Shown here piece after piece: positions 54,992 through 63,523 of a stretch of 64,000 bases of DNA; positions within the stretch are counted from its first letter, which is position 1; every line of letters begins with the position of its first letter. The notes below the pieces were generated by a model. It was not told where the DNA came from. It worked only from the letters and a program-made list of their open reading frames with translations, and made no database searches. The position numbers and the translations under genes are program-made. Source of the stretch: Seonamhaeicola sediminis (GTDB lineage: Bacteria; Bacteroidota; Bacteroidia; Flavobacteriales; Flavobacteriaceae); the NCBI RefSeq assembly GCF_004358095.2, contig NZ_SMZJ02000005.1, positions 202,726 to 266,725 on the forward strand. The letters run 5' to 3'.

Positions 54992-56679
54992 ACTTTAATA
55001 TCTCTTAATTTAAGCTGAAGCGAAACATTTCCCTGCCATTCATTTTCATCAATGGAATAGACTGCTTTAAACGGTTTTCTTTCTTTGACTATGTCAAATT
55101 TATCACCCATACTAAAACCTATCCCCACAAAATTACTTGAATCAGGTTGTGAAACCGTAATTCTTAAATGCGTTTTATCGTCGCCAACACACTTACCATA
55201 ACCCGTATCTATTAAACCCTTAGTCATAAAAACTGGTGTCATATTATTGGGACCATAGGGCGCAAACTGTTTTAATATTCTATAAAACTTGGGAGTAATC
55301 TCATTTAAGTTAATTTGAACATCAACCTTCACTTCAGGAACTAAAAGGTTTTTATCAATGTTTTGAGCCACAACGCTTTCGAAAGCTTCTTTAAAGGCTT
55401 GATAATTCTCTTCTTTAAGGGTTAATCCAGCAGCATATTTATGGCCTCCAAATTGTTCAATATGTTCACTACAAGCCTCAATAGCATTATAAATATCAAA
55501 ACCGCTTACCGATCTTGCTGAGGCAGACAGTTTATTTCCGCTTTTAGTAAATACTAGCGTTGGTCTGTAATAGGTTTCTGTTAGTCTAGAAGCCACAATG
55601 CCAATAACCCCTTTATGCCAAGTTTCATGGTAAACAACAGTAGTAAAACGTTTCTGTTCCTTTTTGTCTTCAATTTGTTTGAGAGCTTCTTCTGTAACTT
55701 GTTTATCGGTTTCTCGGCGGTCATAATTATAAGTTTCAATGTCTTTTGCATACTCTTTAGCAAGGTCATACTTCTCCTCCACCAACAAAGTCACTGCAAA
55801 ATTGCCATGTTTCATGCGTCCAGCCGCATTAATTCTGGGAGCTACTATAAAAACCACATCTGTTATGGTTAGTTGGTCTTTTTTAACTTGCTTTAGAATA
55901 GCTCTGATTCCTGGTCTTGGGCTAGCATTAATTATTTGCAAACCAAAATATGCCAGTACTCTATTTTCTCCATCTATAGGTACAATATCGGCTCCAATAG
56001 CAGTAGCCACCAAATCTAAATAAGGTAATAAATCTTCAATGGTTTGTCCATCTTTTTGAGCAAGAGATTGAACCAACTTAAAACCAACACCACAACCACA
56101 TAACTCTTTGTATGGATAATTACAATCCTCTCGTTTGGGATCTAAAATGGCAACGGCCTCAGGAATTTCTTTCCCAGGTCTATGGTGATCACAAATAATA
56201 AAATCTATCCCTAACTTTTTCGCATAGGCCACTTTTTCAATGGCTTTTATTCCGCAATCCAAAGCTATTATTAGTTCAAAATCATTGTCATGTGCGAAAT
56301 CAATTCCTTGATAGGAAATACCATACCCCTCATTATATCTATCTGGAATATAAGTAGCAACATTATCTGTTTTAGTTTTTAAATAGGTTGACATTAAGGC
56401 TACCGAAGTAGTACCATCTACATCATAATCACCATAAACCAAAATATTTTCTTTATTGGCAATGGCTTGTTCAATTCTGGTCACCGCTTTATCCATATCC
56501 TTCATTAAGTAAGGATCATGTAAGTCATCTAAACTTGGTCTAAAAAACGTTTTTGCTTCCTCAAAAGTTTCAATACCACGTTGCACTAATAAAGTAGCAA
56601 TAGGCTCACTTACATTTAAGGTTTCTTGTAAATGTTTTACTTTATTCGGTTCTGGTATTGGCTTTAGTGTCCAACGCAT
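54988..56679 (-). CDS. recJ: Single-stranded-DNA-specific exonuclease RecJ
   Basis: 563 residues of the DHH phosphoesterase family: YGDYDVDGTTSVALM, ALDCGIKA, FIICDHHRPGKEIPEAVAILDPKR (DHH), APRINAAGRMKHG and the DHHA1 part KLSASARSVSGFDIYNAIEACSEHIEQFGGHKYAAGLTL. A C-terminal OB-like segment closes it. 5'-3' ssDNA exonuclease in recombination and mismatch repair. Confidence 0.96.
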   Translation of the reverse strand: MRWTLKPIPEPNKVKHLQETLNVSEPIATLLVQRGIETFEEAKTFFRPSLDDLHDPYLMKDMDKAVTRIEQAIANKENILVYGDYDVDGTTSVALMSTYLKTKTDNVATYIPDRYNEGYGISYQGIDFAHDNDFELIIALDCGIKAIEKVAYAKKLGIDFIICDHHRPGKEIPEAVAILDPKREDCNYPYKELCGCGVGFKLVQSLAQKDGQTIEDLLPYLDLVATAIGADIVPIDGENRVLAYFGLQIINASPRPGIRAILKQVKKDQLTITDVVFIVAPRINAAGRMKHGNFAVTLLVEEKYDLAKEYAKDIETYNYDRRETDKQVTEEALKQIEDKKEQKRFTTVVYHETWHKGVIGIVASRLTETYYRPTLVFTKSGNKLSASARSVSGFDIYNAIEACSEHIEQFGGHKYAAGLTLKEENYQAFKEAFESVVAQNIDKNLLVPEVKVDVQINLNEITPKFYRILKQFAPYGPNNMTPVFMTKGLIDTGYGKCVGDDKTHLRITVSQPDSSNFVGIGFSMGDKFDIVKERKPFKAVYSIDENEWQGNVSLQLKLRDIKV

Positions 56680-56700
56680 TTAATAAGTTTTAAATTAGTT

Positions 56701-56811
56701 TAAGTGTCTAAAGTTAAAAGTATTTAAAGTGCACTAAAATTATTTGTACATGAAATACAACAAGGTAAGAACTTTAAATACTTTAGGCACTTGTAACTTT
56801 AAGTACTTAAA
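56701..56811. repeat. Degenerate 7-9 bp repeats with inverted halves between recJ and OsmC gene
   Basis: The left half (56701-56734) is built of CTAAAGT-like units, and the right half (56770-56811) of the complementary ACTTTA-like units. AGTATTTAAAGT on the left is the reverse complement of ACTTTAAATACT on the right. A shorter stretch of the same units lies at about 1785-1830. Confidence 0.45.
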
Positions 56812-56814
56812 ATT

Positions 56815-57243
56815 TTAAACACTCTTATTATGAAAATGGGTTTCAATAGTTACCTTGGCAAACTGTTGGAACATTTCCATGACACCACAGTATTTTTCAA
56901 CAGACAAATCAACGGCACGCTGTAATTTCTTTTCGTTTAAATTATCACCATAAAAATGAAAGCTCATTAGTACCTTGTCATAATATTTAGGGTGCTCTTC
57001 GGTTAAATTAGCATCAATATCAATGGTGAAATTAGCAACATCTAACTTCATTTTCTTAATCAAAGCGGCTACATCTATACCTGAACATCCTGCTAAACCA
57101 GAAAGCATTAAAGCTTTAGGTCTATAGCCTTCACCCTTTCCGCCACTTTCTTCACCAGCATCAATAAACAAATTATGTCCTGAAGGATTTGTACTTTCAA
57201 ACCTTATATCACCTAACCATTTTGTGGTAACCTTTACGCCCAT
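56815..57243 (-). CDS. OsmC/Ohr-family peroxide-reducing protein
   Basis: 142 residues. The two redox cysteines are present in LAGCSGIDVAALIKKM and SVEKYCGVMEMF; LTEEHPKYYDKVLMSFHFYGDNLNEKKLQRAVDL between them is typical. Reduces organic hydroperoxides. It is divergent from an AhpD-like gene, so both may be part of an oxidant defence pair. Confidence 0.92.
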   Translation of the reverse strand: MGVKVTTKWLGDIRFESTNPSGHNLFIDAGEESGGKGEGYRPKALMLSGLAGCSGIDVAALIKKMKLDVANFTIDIDANLTEEHPKYYDKVLMSFHFYGDNLNEKKLQRAVDLSVEKYCGVMEMFQQFAKVTIETHFHNKSV

Positions 57244-57299
57244 ATTCTTAAAAATTTTTGTTTCTTGTAAGTACCAAAAATACTACATAAAAATTATAT

Positions 57300-57890
57300 A
57301 TGCCTTTAGTAGAACCTTTATCTTCTGACTACGATTTAGAAACCAAAGCATTAGCAGAATTCTTTAATGAAACCCTTGGGTTTTGTCCAAACTCTGTCCT
57401 TACCATGCAACGAAGACCAGCTATTAGTAAGGCTTTTATTAATTTAAATAAAGCTGTTATGACTAATGAAGGCAGGGTAACCTCTGCACTAAAACGTATG
57501 ATAGCATGGGTGAGCAGCAACGCAACAGGTTGCAGATATTGTCAGGCACATGCCATACGTGCTGCAGAACGTTACGGTGCTGAACAAGAACAGCTAGATA
57601 ATATTTGGGATTATAGAACACACCCCGCTTTTAATGAAGCCGAACGTGCTGCGTTAGATTTTAGTTTGGCAGCTTCTCAAACACCAAATGCCGTTGATAA
57701 CAACATTAAAAAACGTCTATATGAACATTGGGATGAAGGTGACATTGTAGAAATGCTAGGTGTGATTTCATTGTTTGGATATTTGAATAGATGGAATGAC
57801 TCCATGGGAACATCTATTGAGGATGGCGCCGTTGAGAGTGGCGAACAATATTTAGGGAAATATGGTTGGAATAAGGGAAAACATCTATAA
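57300..57890 (+). CDS. Carboxymuconolactone decarboxylase / AhpD-like protein
   Basis: 196 residues. The AhpD-type redox centre is CRYCQAHAIRAAERYG (CxxC then His), after VTSALKRMIAWVSSNATG. The family includes peroxidase-related thiol oxidoreductases. Its ATG is 57 bp from the start codon of the divergent OsmC gene. Confidence 0.9.
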   Translation: MPLVEPLSSDYDLETKALAEFFNETLGFCPNSVLTMQRRPAISKAFINLNKAVMTNEGRVTSALKRMIAWVSSNATGCRYCQAHAIRAAERYGAEQEQLDNIWDYRTHPAFNEAERAALDFSLAASQTPNAVDNNIKKRLYEHWDEGDIVEMLGVISLFGYLNRWNDSMGTSIEDGAVESGEQYLGKYGWNKGKHL

Positions 57891-57908
57891 ATATATTATC
57901 CGGTTATC

Positions 57909-58697
57909 ATGCTAAAAACTTTCAAAACCCTATTTATACTTTTTATATTGAGTTTTATAACCCTATATACAAATTGCAAAAATGATACTAGAAATACCGA
58001 TAACAGCTTTATACTAAAAGGAAGAAACTCTTACTTTGTAGATAGCTACAATGGTATTTCTATTTACCGTGACAATGACAACAGAAAACCCTTAAATGGT
58101 TACTACGTAATAGCTAATGAATCTACGAAATGGGAAGAATTTAATGTAGAAAACGGTATTTTAAACGGTGATTATATTAGCTACCATAATAATGGGAAGA
58201 AATTTTCTGAAGCTAAATATATTAAAGGGAAATTACACGGAGAAGAGAAAACCTATTCTATAACGGGTGCATTGTCAAAACTCAGTACTTATAGACACGG
58301 AGTTCGGTATGGAGAAACCATAACCTACTATAACAATGGAAATATTGAATCTAAATCTAAAATAGAGAATGAAAAAACAGTTGAGTCTGTTTCTTTCGAT
58401 CTTATTGGAAATATAGAATCACAAATGTTTATTAAAGATGGAAGGAGTATTACCCAAACCATTGTTGGTGGCAAAGTGCAAGTAGAACAAATATCTTCCA
58501 ACTATGATAGCTTTGAAGCCATGAAATTGTTTAATGAAGATGGCTCCTTAAAAGTCTTTCTAAGAATGTTAGATGAGGGTGATAAAAGTTATTTGATTGA
58601 GCTTGATGAAAATGAGGATGAATTAAAACGTATAGATGTAAAAGCCAATCCGCAAGAAGCCATGAAGTACTTTCAATATCTACCAACGTTTAACTAA
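57909..58697 (+). CDS. MORN-repeat (YwqK-type) lipoprotein
   Basis: 262 residues. The lipoprotein-like signal ends in LYTNCKN. The body has MORN-type repeats: KPLNGYYVIAN, GILNGDYISYHNNGKKFSEAKYIKGKLHGEEKTYSITGALSKLSTYRHGVRYGETITYYNNGNIESK. Databases often call such proteins YwqK-family antitoxins; no toxin partner is visible here, so I do not use that as function. Confidence 0.82.
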   Translation: MLKTFKTLFILFILSFITLYTNCKNDTRNTDNSFILKGRNSYFVDSYNGISIYRDNDNRKPLNGYYVIANESTKWEEFNVENGILNGDYISYHNNGKKFSEAKYIKGKLHGEEKTYSITGALSKLSTYRHGVRYGETITYYNNGNIESKSKIENEKTVESVSFDLIGNIESQMFIKDGRSITQTIVGGKVQVEQISSNYDSFEAMKLFNEDGSLKVFLRMLDEGDKSYLIELDENEDELKRIDVKANPQEAMKYFQYLPTFN

Positions 58698-58742
58698 AAC
58701 ATGCCAAATACAAAATTGAAATCTCTTTTGAAATTGGAGATT

Positions 58743-59315
58743 TTAATTTTGCAACCCTTTAACCCTTAACCTCAACTCCGGCAATACCTCAACCTCAAAC
58801 CAAGGGTTTTGAGTAAGCCAAAACCTATTTCTTGGTGAAGGGTGAGGTAAAGGCAAATACTTGGGCAAATATTCTTGATAATTTTTAACAGTTTCTGTAA
58901 GCGTATTTTTAGCTGTCTTTCCCAAATAATACTTCTGGGCATACATACCAATTAAAACCACTAACTTAACATTTTTTAACTCATTAAACAATGGTTTGTG
59001 CCATTGCTGAGCGCATTCTGGTCTTGGTGGTAAATCTCCTGTTTTTCCTTTTCCGGGGTAGCAAAACCCCATGGGGATGATGGCGAATTTAGTTTCATCA
59101 TAAAAATCTTCACCAGACACATTTAACCACTTTCTCAACTGTTTGCCACTGGCATCGTCCCAAGGCACCCCAGAAGCATGTACTTTGGTTCCTGGTGCTT
59201 GACCAACAATAACGATTTTAGATTTGGGATGCGCACACACTACTGGTCTTGGTCCCAATGGCAAATGAGCATTACAAATGGTACATTGTTTTATATCTTT
59301 AAGTAGCTTTTGCAC
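58743..59315 (-). CDS. Uracil-DNA glycosylase-superfamily protein
   Basis: 190 residues: IVIVGQAPGTKVHASGVPWDDASGKQLRKWLNVSGEDFYDETKFAIIPMGFCYPG (motif A-like GQAPG) and the C-terminal LPHPSPRNRFW (motif B). Only CTICNAH remains of the four-cysteine iron-sulfur set, so it may lack the cluster. The closest class is the uncharacterised family-5/6-like bacterial group, not classic Ung. Confidence 0.85.
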   Translation of the reverse strand: MQKLLKDIKQCTICNAHLPLGPRPVVCAHPKSKIVIVGQAPGTKVHASGVPWDDASGKQLRKWLNVSGEDFYDETKFAIIPMGFCYPGKGKTGDLPPRPECAQQWHKPLFNELKNVKLVVLIGMYAQKYYLGKTAKNTLTETVKNYQEYLPKYLPLPHPSPRNRFWLTQNPWFEVEVLPELRLRVKGLQN

Positions 59316-59421
59316 AACAACCCTATGAAGTCATATTAATGGCTTACACCAATTAAAAAATTAACTAACCCCTCTTCCCCGCTGCTTTCAATTAGCCCAT
59401 AACTTATCGGTAAACAGAAGT

Positions 59422-59877
59422 CTAATTATTATCATAAGCAAACCACTCTGCAAAACTAGTAGCAGTTTCTTGTAGTTTAAGTGAATGAAGTTTAATATTT
59501 GAAGGTAAACGTGGTTTAATTTTTTGGGCAAAATCAATAACCATCATTTCGCTAGTGGGTTGGTAGTCTACCAACAGAATATTATGTCCGCGCGCATCCA
59601 ATTCTTTTGCAAGTTCAATATGGGGTGTATTTTTATTAAATACAGTGGCATGGTCAAAAACATCAACAATTTCTTCTTCAACAATTTTTTTTAAGTCGCC
59701 AAAATCAATGACCATACCATATTTCACGTTGTTTTTATCGGATATTGGTCTTCCAATAACCGTGACATCCAACCGGTAACTATGACCGTGAACATTTTTA
59801 CATTTTCCATCATAACCATATAAGGCATGACCTGTTTCAAAAGAAAATTGTTTGGTAATTCTAATATTATTTCCCAT
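59422..59877 (-). CDS. queD: 6-carboxytetrahydropterin synthase
   Basis: 151 residues. Zinc-binding FSFETGHALYGYDGKCKNVHGHSYRLDVTV, catalytic DVFDHATVFN, and PTSEMMVIDFAQKIK with LQETATSFAEWF. Makes 6-carboxy-tetrahydropterin for queuosine/7-deazaguanine. Its ATG shares the final A of the stop codon of a 34-residue ORF upstream (TAATG), so translation is coupled. Confidence 0.92.
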   Translation of the reverse strand: MGNNIRITKQFSFETGHALYGYDGKCKNVHGHSYRLDVTVIGRPISDKNNVKYGMVIDFGDLKKIVEEEIVDVFDHATVFNKNTPHIELAKELDARGHNILLVDYQPTSEMMVIDFAQKIKPRLPSNIKLHSLKLQETATSFAEWFAYDNN

Positions 59878-59981
59878 TATCTGCGTTTTCCTCGGTTTCT
59901 ATTTACTATGTAAACTATTATTAAAACTATAGCTAGTGTTAAAAACAATCCGTTGCCTGTTAAAAAGCCTAATATATCCAT
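59877..59981 (-). CDS. 34-residue single-pass membrane peptide upstream of queD
   Basis: Reads MDILGFLTGNGLFLTLAIVL then IIVYIVNRNRGKRR: one hydrophobic helix and a basic tail. Its stop codon overlaps the queD ATG by one base, and its ATG is 3 bp after the stop of the 58-residue ORF. Tight spacing and membrane-like composition argue that it is translated. Function unknown. Confidence 0.6.
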   Translation of the reverse strand: MDILGFLTGNGLFLTLAIVLIIVYIVNRNRGKRR

Positions 59982-59984
59982 GAG

Positions 59985-60161
59985 TTATTCTTTGTCTAAT
60001 CGTTTTTTATTGTATCGGTAAAGGGCGTAGGCAAGTATTACCAAAATAACAAAGGGTATCATAGAGCCAATAAACACGCCAATTTCGTAACCATTATCTG
60101 GAGCGTTTTTAATTTTTTCTTCTATGTCTACCTGCTGAAAAAGAGTGGTTAAAAATACCAT
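59985..60161 (-). CDS. 58-residue single-pass membrane protein
   Basis: Reads MVFLTTLFQQVDIEEKIKNA, then PDNGYEIGVFIGSMIPFVIL and VILAYALYRYNKKRLDKE: an N-terminal polar part, one membrane helix (about 27-48) and a charged tail. Located between the MATE gene (37 bp gap) and the 34-residue ORF, all on the minus strand. Function unknown. Confidence 0.65.
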   Translation of the reverse strand: MVFLTTLFQQVDIEEKIKNAPDNGYEIGVFIGSMIPFVILVILAYALYRYNKKRLDKE

Positions 60162-60198
60162 GTTAGATTGCTGTAATCTGTATCACCTGTTTACAAAG

Positions 60199-61539
60199 TT
60201 AAGAGTTTTTAGCTAGTGCTATAAATTGTTTTCTAAAATTAATTAGTAAAGGTATACTTCTGGCAATCATCCAAAAAGTAATGGCAATAAAAATGCCATT
60301 TAGTTTTAAATTGAAATAATCTAACACATAAAGTACAGGGAGAAATATGATGAAAGTTGATAGTAATAAAACATTTCTAAGCAATTTCATTTTACCTAAA
60401 CCTTTAAATACACCATCAAAAATAAAGGCGATGGCACAAATAGGTTGCATAATGAGTACAATCCAGAACACGGAATAGAATTGATTCAAGACATCTGTTT
60501 CTTTAGTAAACAATAAACCAATGGGTTTATAAATTACAAACCCTGTAATAGCTAGTATAACACCAACCAAAACGCCTATTTTTATGAGCTTTTGATTTAA
60601 TGCTACCAATAATTTATAGTCTTTGGCTCCATAGAGTTTTCCAGATAGGATATTACCAGCACTAGAATATCCATCAATCATAAAAGCGCCTAAAAACCAA
60701 AGGTTAATAGCAATAGTATAAGCAGCAATGTATGTTTTTCCGTAGCCGGTAGCGAATCTGGTGGCAAAATACAGGGTAATATTTAAAGCCAATGTTCTTA
60801 TAAATAGGTTGAGTACCATAAGTATAAAACGATTTATTTCACTATTAAAAGGGAAGTTAGGTTTTAGTGAAATAGGTGTTTTTTTTAATAAAAAGTATAC
60901 CGAAAAAGCAGCCATTAAAACTTGTGCAATCACACTAGCGTAAGCAGCGCCTTTAATATGCATGGGTTCAATAAGACCTGTAACACCATATACTAAAATG
61001 ACATCTAAAACAATGTTTGATAATGCACCTATCATAGCTATAATCATGGGGTGATAAGTGTTCTGTAAACCGCGGAAGGTTCCAAAAACAGCCATAGTAA
61101 ATAAAGTAAACGGAAACCCAAAGACACGAATTTGATAATAAGCAACACTATAATCTAAAATTATACTAGAAGCATTATAAAGCTTAAATATTTGTGAGGC
61201 AAACGGATAGGTGCTTATAATAATTAGAATGCTAATTGAAGTAACAATAAAAATAGCCTGAGCTGGAAGATTTTTTACAGCTTTTAAATTATTAGCCCCT
61301 ACATATTGTGAAACGATAGATGAGATGGCACTTCTAGTTTGACCTAATATCCATATAAGCATAGACATAAATGTACCTACAATGCCAACAGCAGCTAAAG
61401 ACTCTACTGCATTTATGGGGATGTTTCCTACTATGGCAGTATCTGTAATTGATAATATTGGTTCTGAGATTCCTGATATTAATGCAGGGATAGCAAGTTT
61501 ATTAATATATTTTAGGTTAATAGTGTTTTTCAAAACCAA
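60199..61539 (-). CDS. MATE-family multidrug/metabolite efflux protein
   Basis: 446 residues, twelve membrane segments in two halves. ALISGISEPILSITDTAIVGNIP and GQTRSAISSIVSQYVGA are MATE N-half signatures, and FMIDGYSSAGNILSGKLYGAKD is the matching half-repeat. TTG start (no in-frame ATG upstream). Probably DinF-like, Na+ or H+ driven. First gene of a unit with the two small ORFs and queD. Confidence 0.9.
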   Translation of the reverse strand: MVLKNTINLKYINKLAIPALISGISEPILSITDTAIVGNIPINAVESLAAVGIVGTFMSMLIWILGQTRSAISSIVSQYVGANNLKAVKNLPAQAIFIVTSISILIIISTYPFASQIFKLYNASSIILDYSVAYYQIRVFGFPFTLFTMAVFGTFRGLQNTYHPMIIAMIGALSNIVLDVILVYGVTGLIEPMHIKGAAYASVIAQVLMAAFSVYFLLKKTPISLKPNFPFNSEINRFILMVLNLFIRTLALNITLYFATRFATGYGKTYIAAYTIAINLWFLGAFMIDGYSSAGNILSGKLYGAKDYKLLVALNQKLIKIGVLVGVILAITGFVIYKPIGLLFTKETDVLNQFYSVFWIVLIMQPICAIAFIFDGVFKGLGKMKLLRNVLLLSTFIIFLPVLYVLDYFNLKLNGIFIAITFWMIARSIPLLINFRKQFIALAKNS

Positions 61540-61557
61540 TCCATTAGGTTTTATACT

Positions 61558-61565
61558 TATTTTTG
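61558..61565 (+). promoter_or_regulatory. -7 element (TATTTTTG) upstream of the universal stress gene
   Basis: Exact TAnnTTTG match 41 bases before the ATG at 61607. Confidence 0.4.
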
Positions 61566-61606
61566 CAGCAAATTTATTGTAAATTTAACTACCAAACTCC
61601 ACTATT

Positions 61607-62401
61607 ATGAAGAATATTATGGTGCCTGTAGGGTCCTCAAAAAATGCACAAAGTCATTTACAATATGCCGTAGATTTTGCGGAAGCCTTTGGAGCTAAAT
61701 TATTCATTGTTCAAGTTTACAATGTATATACAAAGGCAGGAACCATGATGAATGTTGATAAGATTATTGAGCGTGAAAGTTTAGAGTTTTTAAATGAATT
61801 GGTATCACAGATTGATACTAAGAATGTTGATGTGATAGTAAAAACCTTAAAAGGCAATTTAATTGATACTTTAGAATTGGCATGTAAAGCAGCCGATATA
61901 GATTTAGTGTTGGTAGAGCCAAGAACCAACTCCATTAAAGACGAAGTGTACTTAGGTAAAACGTCGGGTAAAATTATAAAGCAAATGGAGGTTCCTGCAT
62001 TAATAGTGCCTGAAGGGTTTAAGTTTTCTATACCTACTAATATTTTAATGGCTATCAAATCTGCTATCATCAAAAAAAGTAATGTATTACAACCTTTAAA
62101 CAACATTAAAACCAAATTTAATGCAGTCATAGATTTATTGTTGGTGAAAACACCTTACTACCATGAAGGCGACTTTAATATTAACGAAGAGTTAAAAACT
62201 ATAACAAGGAATATAACACAAACAGAAAATGCAACAACCTTTCAAGGTGTCTTGGAGCATTTTCAATCGCACCAACCAGATATGTTATGTGTTGTAAGGC
62301 GCAAACGAGGTTTCTTTGCTAAAAAATGGGAAAAAAACACCATTCTTAAAAAGGATTTTCACAGTTCCATCCCTGTTTTGGTATTAAGTGGATTGAAGTA
62401 G
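61607..62401 (+). CDS. Universal stress protein
   Basis: 264 residues. First USP half: KNIMVPVGSSKNAQSHLQYAVDFAEAFGAKLFIVQVYNVYT, AADIDLVLVEPRTNS, GKTSGKIIKQMEVPALIVPEG. The second half is degenerate and lacks the usual G-rich nucleotide loop. Role in stress or nucleotide sensing not known for this subgroup. Confidence 0.85.
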   Translation: MKNIMVPVGSSKNAQSHLQYAVDFAEAFGAKLFIVQVYNVYTKAGTMMNVDKIIERESLEFLNELVSQIDTKNVDVIVKTLKGNLIDTLELACKAADIDLVLVEPRTNSIKDEVYLGKTSGKIIKQMEVPALIVPEGFKFSIPTNILMAIKSAIIKKSNVLQPLNNIKTKFNAVIDLLLVKTPYYHEGDFNINEELKTITRNITQTENATTFQGVLEHFQSHQPDMLCVVRRKRGFFAKKWEKNTILKKDFHSSIPVLVLSGLK

Positions 62402-62474
62402 ATTTTTATTTCAAAATAAATCATTAGACTTACTCTCTAAGTGATAATCAATCATTTTTTGAAACAGATTTTCT

Positions 62475-62858
62475 TTATTTTAAAGAAACAAAACCTTTAA
62501 AGGCAAGTACAAAAAGTCCTAAAGAAGTAGCAATACTTCCTAAACCAACCAACAAGGCTCCATATAAGATAATCTTACTTGACTCACCAAAGGTTCCTTT
62601 AACCCCTATAAAAAGGGTTATTGAGCCTATTATAAGATATATCAAAGCTCTTTTTAAGGCCCTTACCTTTATATTCTTTCTAACCTTAAAATAATATGAT
62701 TTAACAGTATCTTTTGGTATGTCAAAGTTTTTACTAGCCTTATTAATTGTATAAAATTTTAAACTGAGCTGTAGCATTTGATAAGCTAAATATTTCTCTA
62801 GTAGGTTGATTTTATCTTCTTCCATTTTTAACTCAGTTTTTTGTTGGTAACGATTCAT
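62475..62858 (-). CDS. HTH-like plus two-membrane-segment protein, TetR-coupled
   Basis: 127 residues, not recognised. Residues about 30-65 (LSLKFYTINKASKNFDIPKDTVKSYYFKVRKNIK) look like a helix-turn-helix of the sigma-region-4 kind. Two membrane segments follow (ALIYLIIGSITLFIGVKG and ILYGALLVGLGSIATSLGLFVLAF). The ATG overlaps the TetR stop by one base (TAATG), so the two proteins are made together. Confidence 0.65.
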   Translation of the reverse strand: MNRYQQKTELKMEEDKINLLEKYLAYQMLQLSLKFYTINKASKNFDIPKDTVKSYYFKVRKNIKVRALKRALIYLIIGSITLFIGVKGTFGESSKIILYGALLVGLGSIATSLGLFVLAFKGFVSLK

Positions 62859-63451
62859 TAATCCGTTGAGTTGTATAGACCTTTAAACAGTAATTTCATT
62901 CCCCATTCCATAATATCAATAAATTCATTGTTATTTAAACCACATACATCCTTGGCAATAATAAGCGGTTCAATTCCCATTAATATAGTCAGTAAATTGG
63001 ATAGTTTTTGCTTTTCTTCTTTAGAAAAATTACTGTCTTCAAGAACTAATTCTAAGGTTTTTTTCCTTCTTGCACCTCTTTTTGGTGTTGAAGTATTAGA
63101 GTCTAATACCGTACTTATATATTTTCGAAAAAGTTGTTCGTGATCTAAAGCTAGTCTATTATAATAATATTGAATCTCCAATACTTTTTTTTCTAAGTCA
63201 TCACCTTGTAGATTTTCATATATGTTATTTGGTTCTTTTGTGCTTATATCAAGCCCTGCCTCTGCTGTCAAAATATCTATATTGGAAAAATATCTATAAA
63301 CCGTTGCCCTTGAGATTCCTGCTTCTTTTGCAATATCTTCAAGATTGAAATCCAATCCTTTATTCAAAAATGTTTGAGCAGTTTTCAGAATTATTTTTCT
63401 GGTTTCTAACTTTTGATTGGTTCTCCCCGTATCTATATATTTTTTGTTCAT
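62858..63451 (-). CDS. TetR/AcrR-family transcriptional regulator
   Basis: 197 residues. N-terminal HTH: KIILKTAQTFLNKGLDFNLEDIAKEAGISRATVYRYFSNIDIL. The C-terminal ligand domain ends IDIMEWGMKLLFKGLY. Divergent from the cupin gene; the first operator covers its own start codon, so autoregulation is likely. Confidence 0.92.
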   Translation of the reverse strand: MNKKYIDTGRTNQKLETRKIILKTAQTFLNKGLDFNLEDIAKEAGISRATVYRYFSNIDILTAEAGLDISTKEPNNIYENLQGDDLEKKVLEIQYYYNRLALDHEQLFRKYISTVLDSNTSTPKRGARRKKTLELVLEDSNFSKEEKQKLSNLLTILMGIEPLIIAKDVCGLNNNEFIDIMEWGMKLLFKGLYNSTD

Positions 63452-63466
63452 GAGACAAATATCTCA
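63451..63466. promoter_or_regulatory. TetR operator 1 (TGAGA-N6-TCTCA)
   Basis: TGAGACAAATATCTCA, an inverted repeat with 5-bp arms that begins on the TetR start codon. Confidence 0.65.
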
Positions 63467-63471
63467 TAATA

Positions 63472-63503
63472 TTTGTTTAAATAAAAATTTAATTTTATGT
63501 TTG
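63472..63503 (+). promoter_or_regulatory. Promoter of the cupin gene (TTTG-N20-TATGTTTG)
   Basis: TTTG at 63472-63475, 20 bases, TATGTTTG at 63496-63503: a full match to the Bacteroidota consensus. It adjoins operator 2, so a bound regulator would block initiation. An ATG at 63497 lies inside the -7 box and cannot be the gene start. Confidence 0.65.
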
Positions 63504-63519
63504 TGAGACAAAAATCTCA
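63504..63519. promoter_or_regulatory. TetR operator 2 (TGAGA-N6-TCTCA)
   Basis: TGAGACAAAAATCTCA, one base different from operator 1, right after the cupin -7 box and just before the ATG at 63524. Confidence 0.65.
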
Positions 63520-63523
63520 TAAA

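Noticed and set aside
57300..57890. Carboxymuconolactone decarboxylase in aromatic degradation
   Set aside because: The CxxC...H centre fits AhpD-type thiol chemistry, and no aromatic catabolic genes are present.
57909..58697. Toxin-antitoxin module for the MORN/YwqK-type protein
   Set aside because: The protein is a predicted lipoprotein and no partner toxin gene is next to it.
63497..63523. ATG at 63497 as start of the cupin protein
   Set aside because: It lies inside the -7 promoter box and upstream of the operator; ATG 63524 fits the promoter layout.
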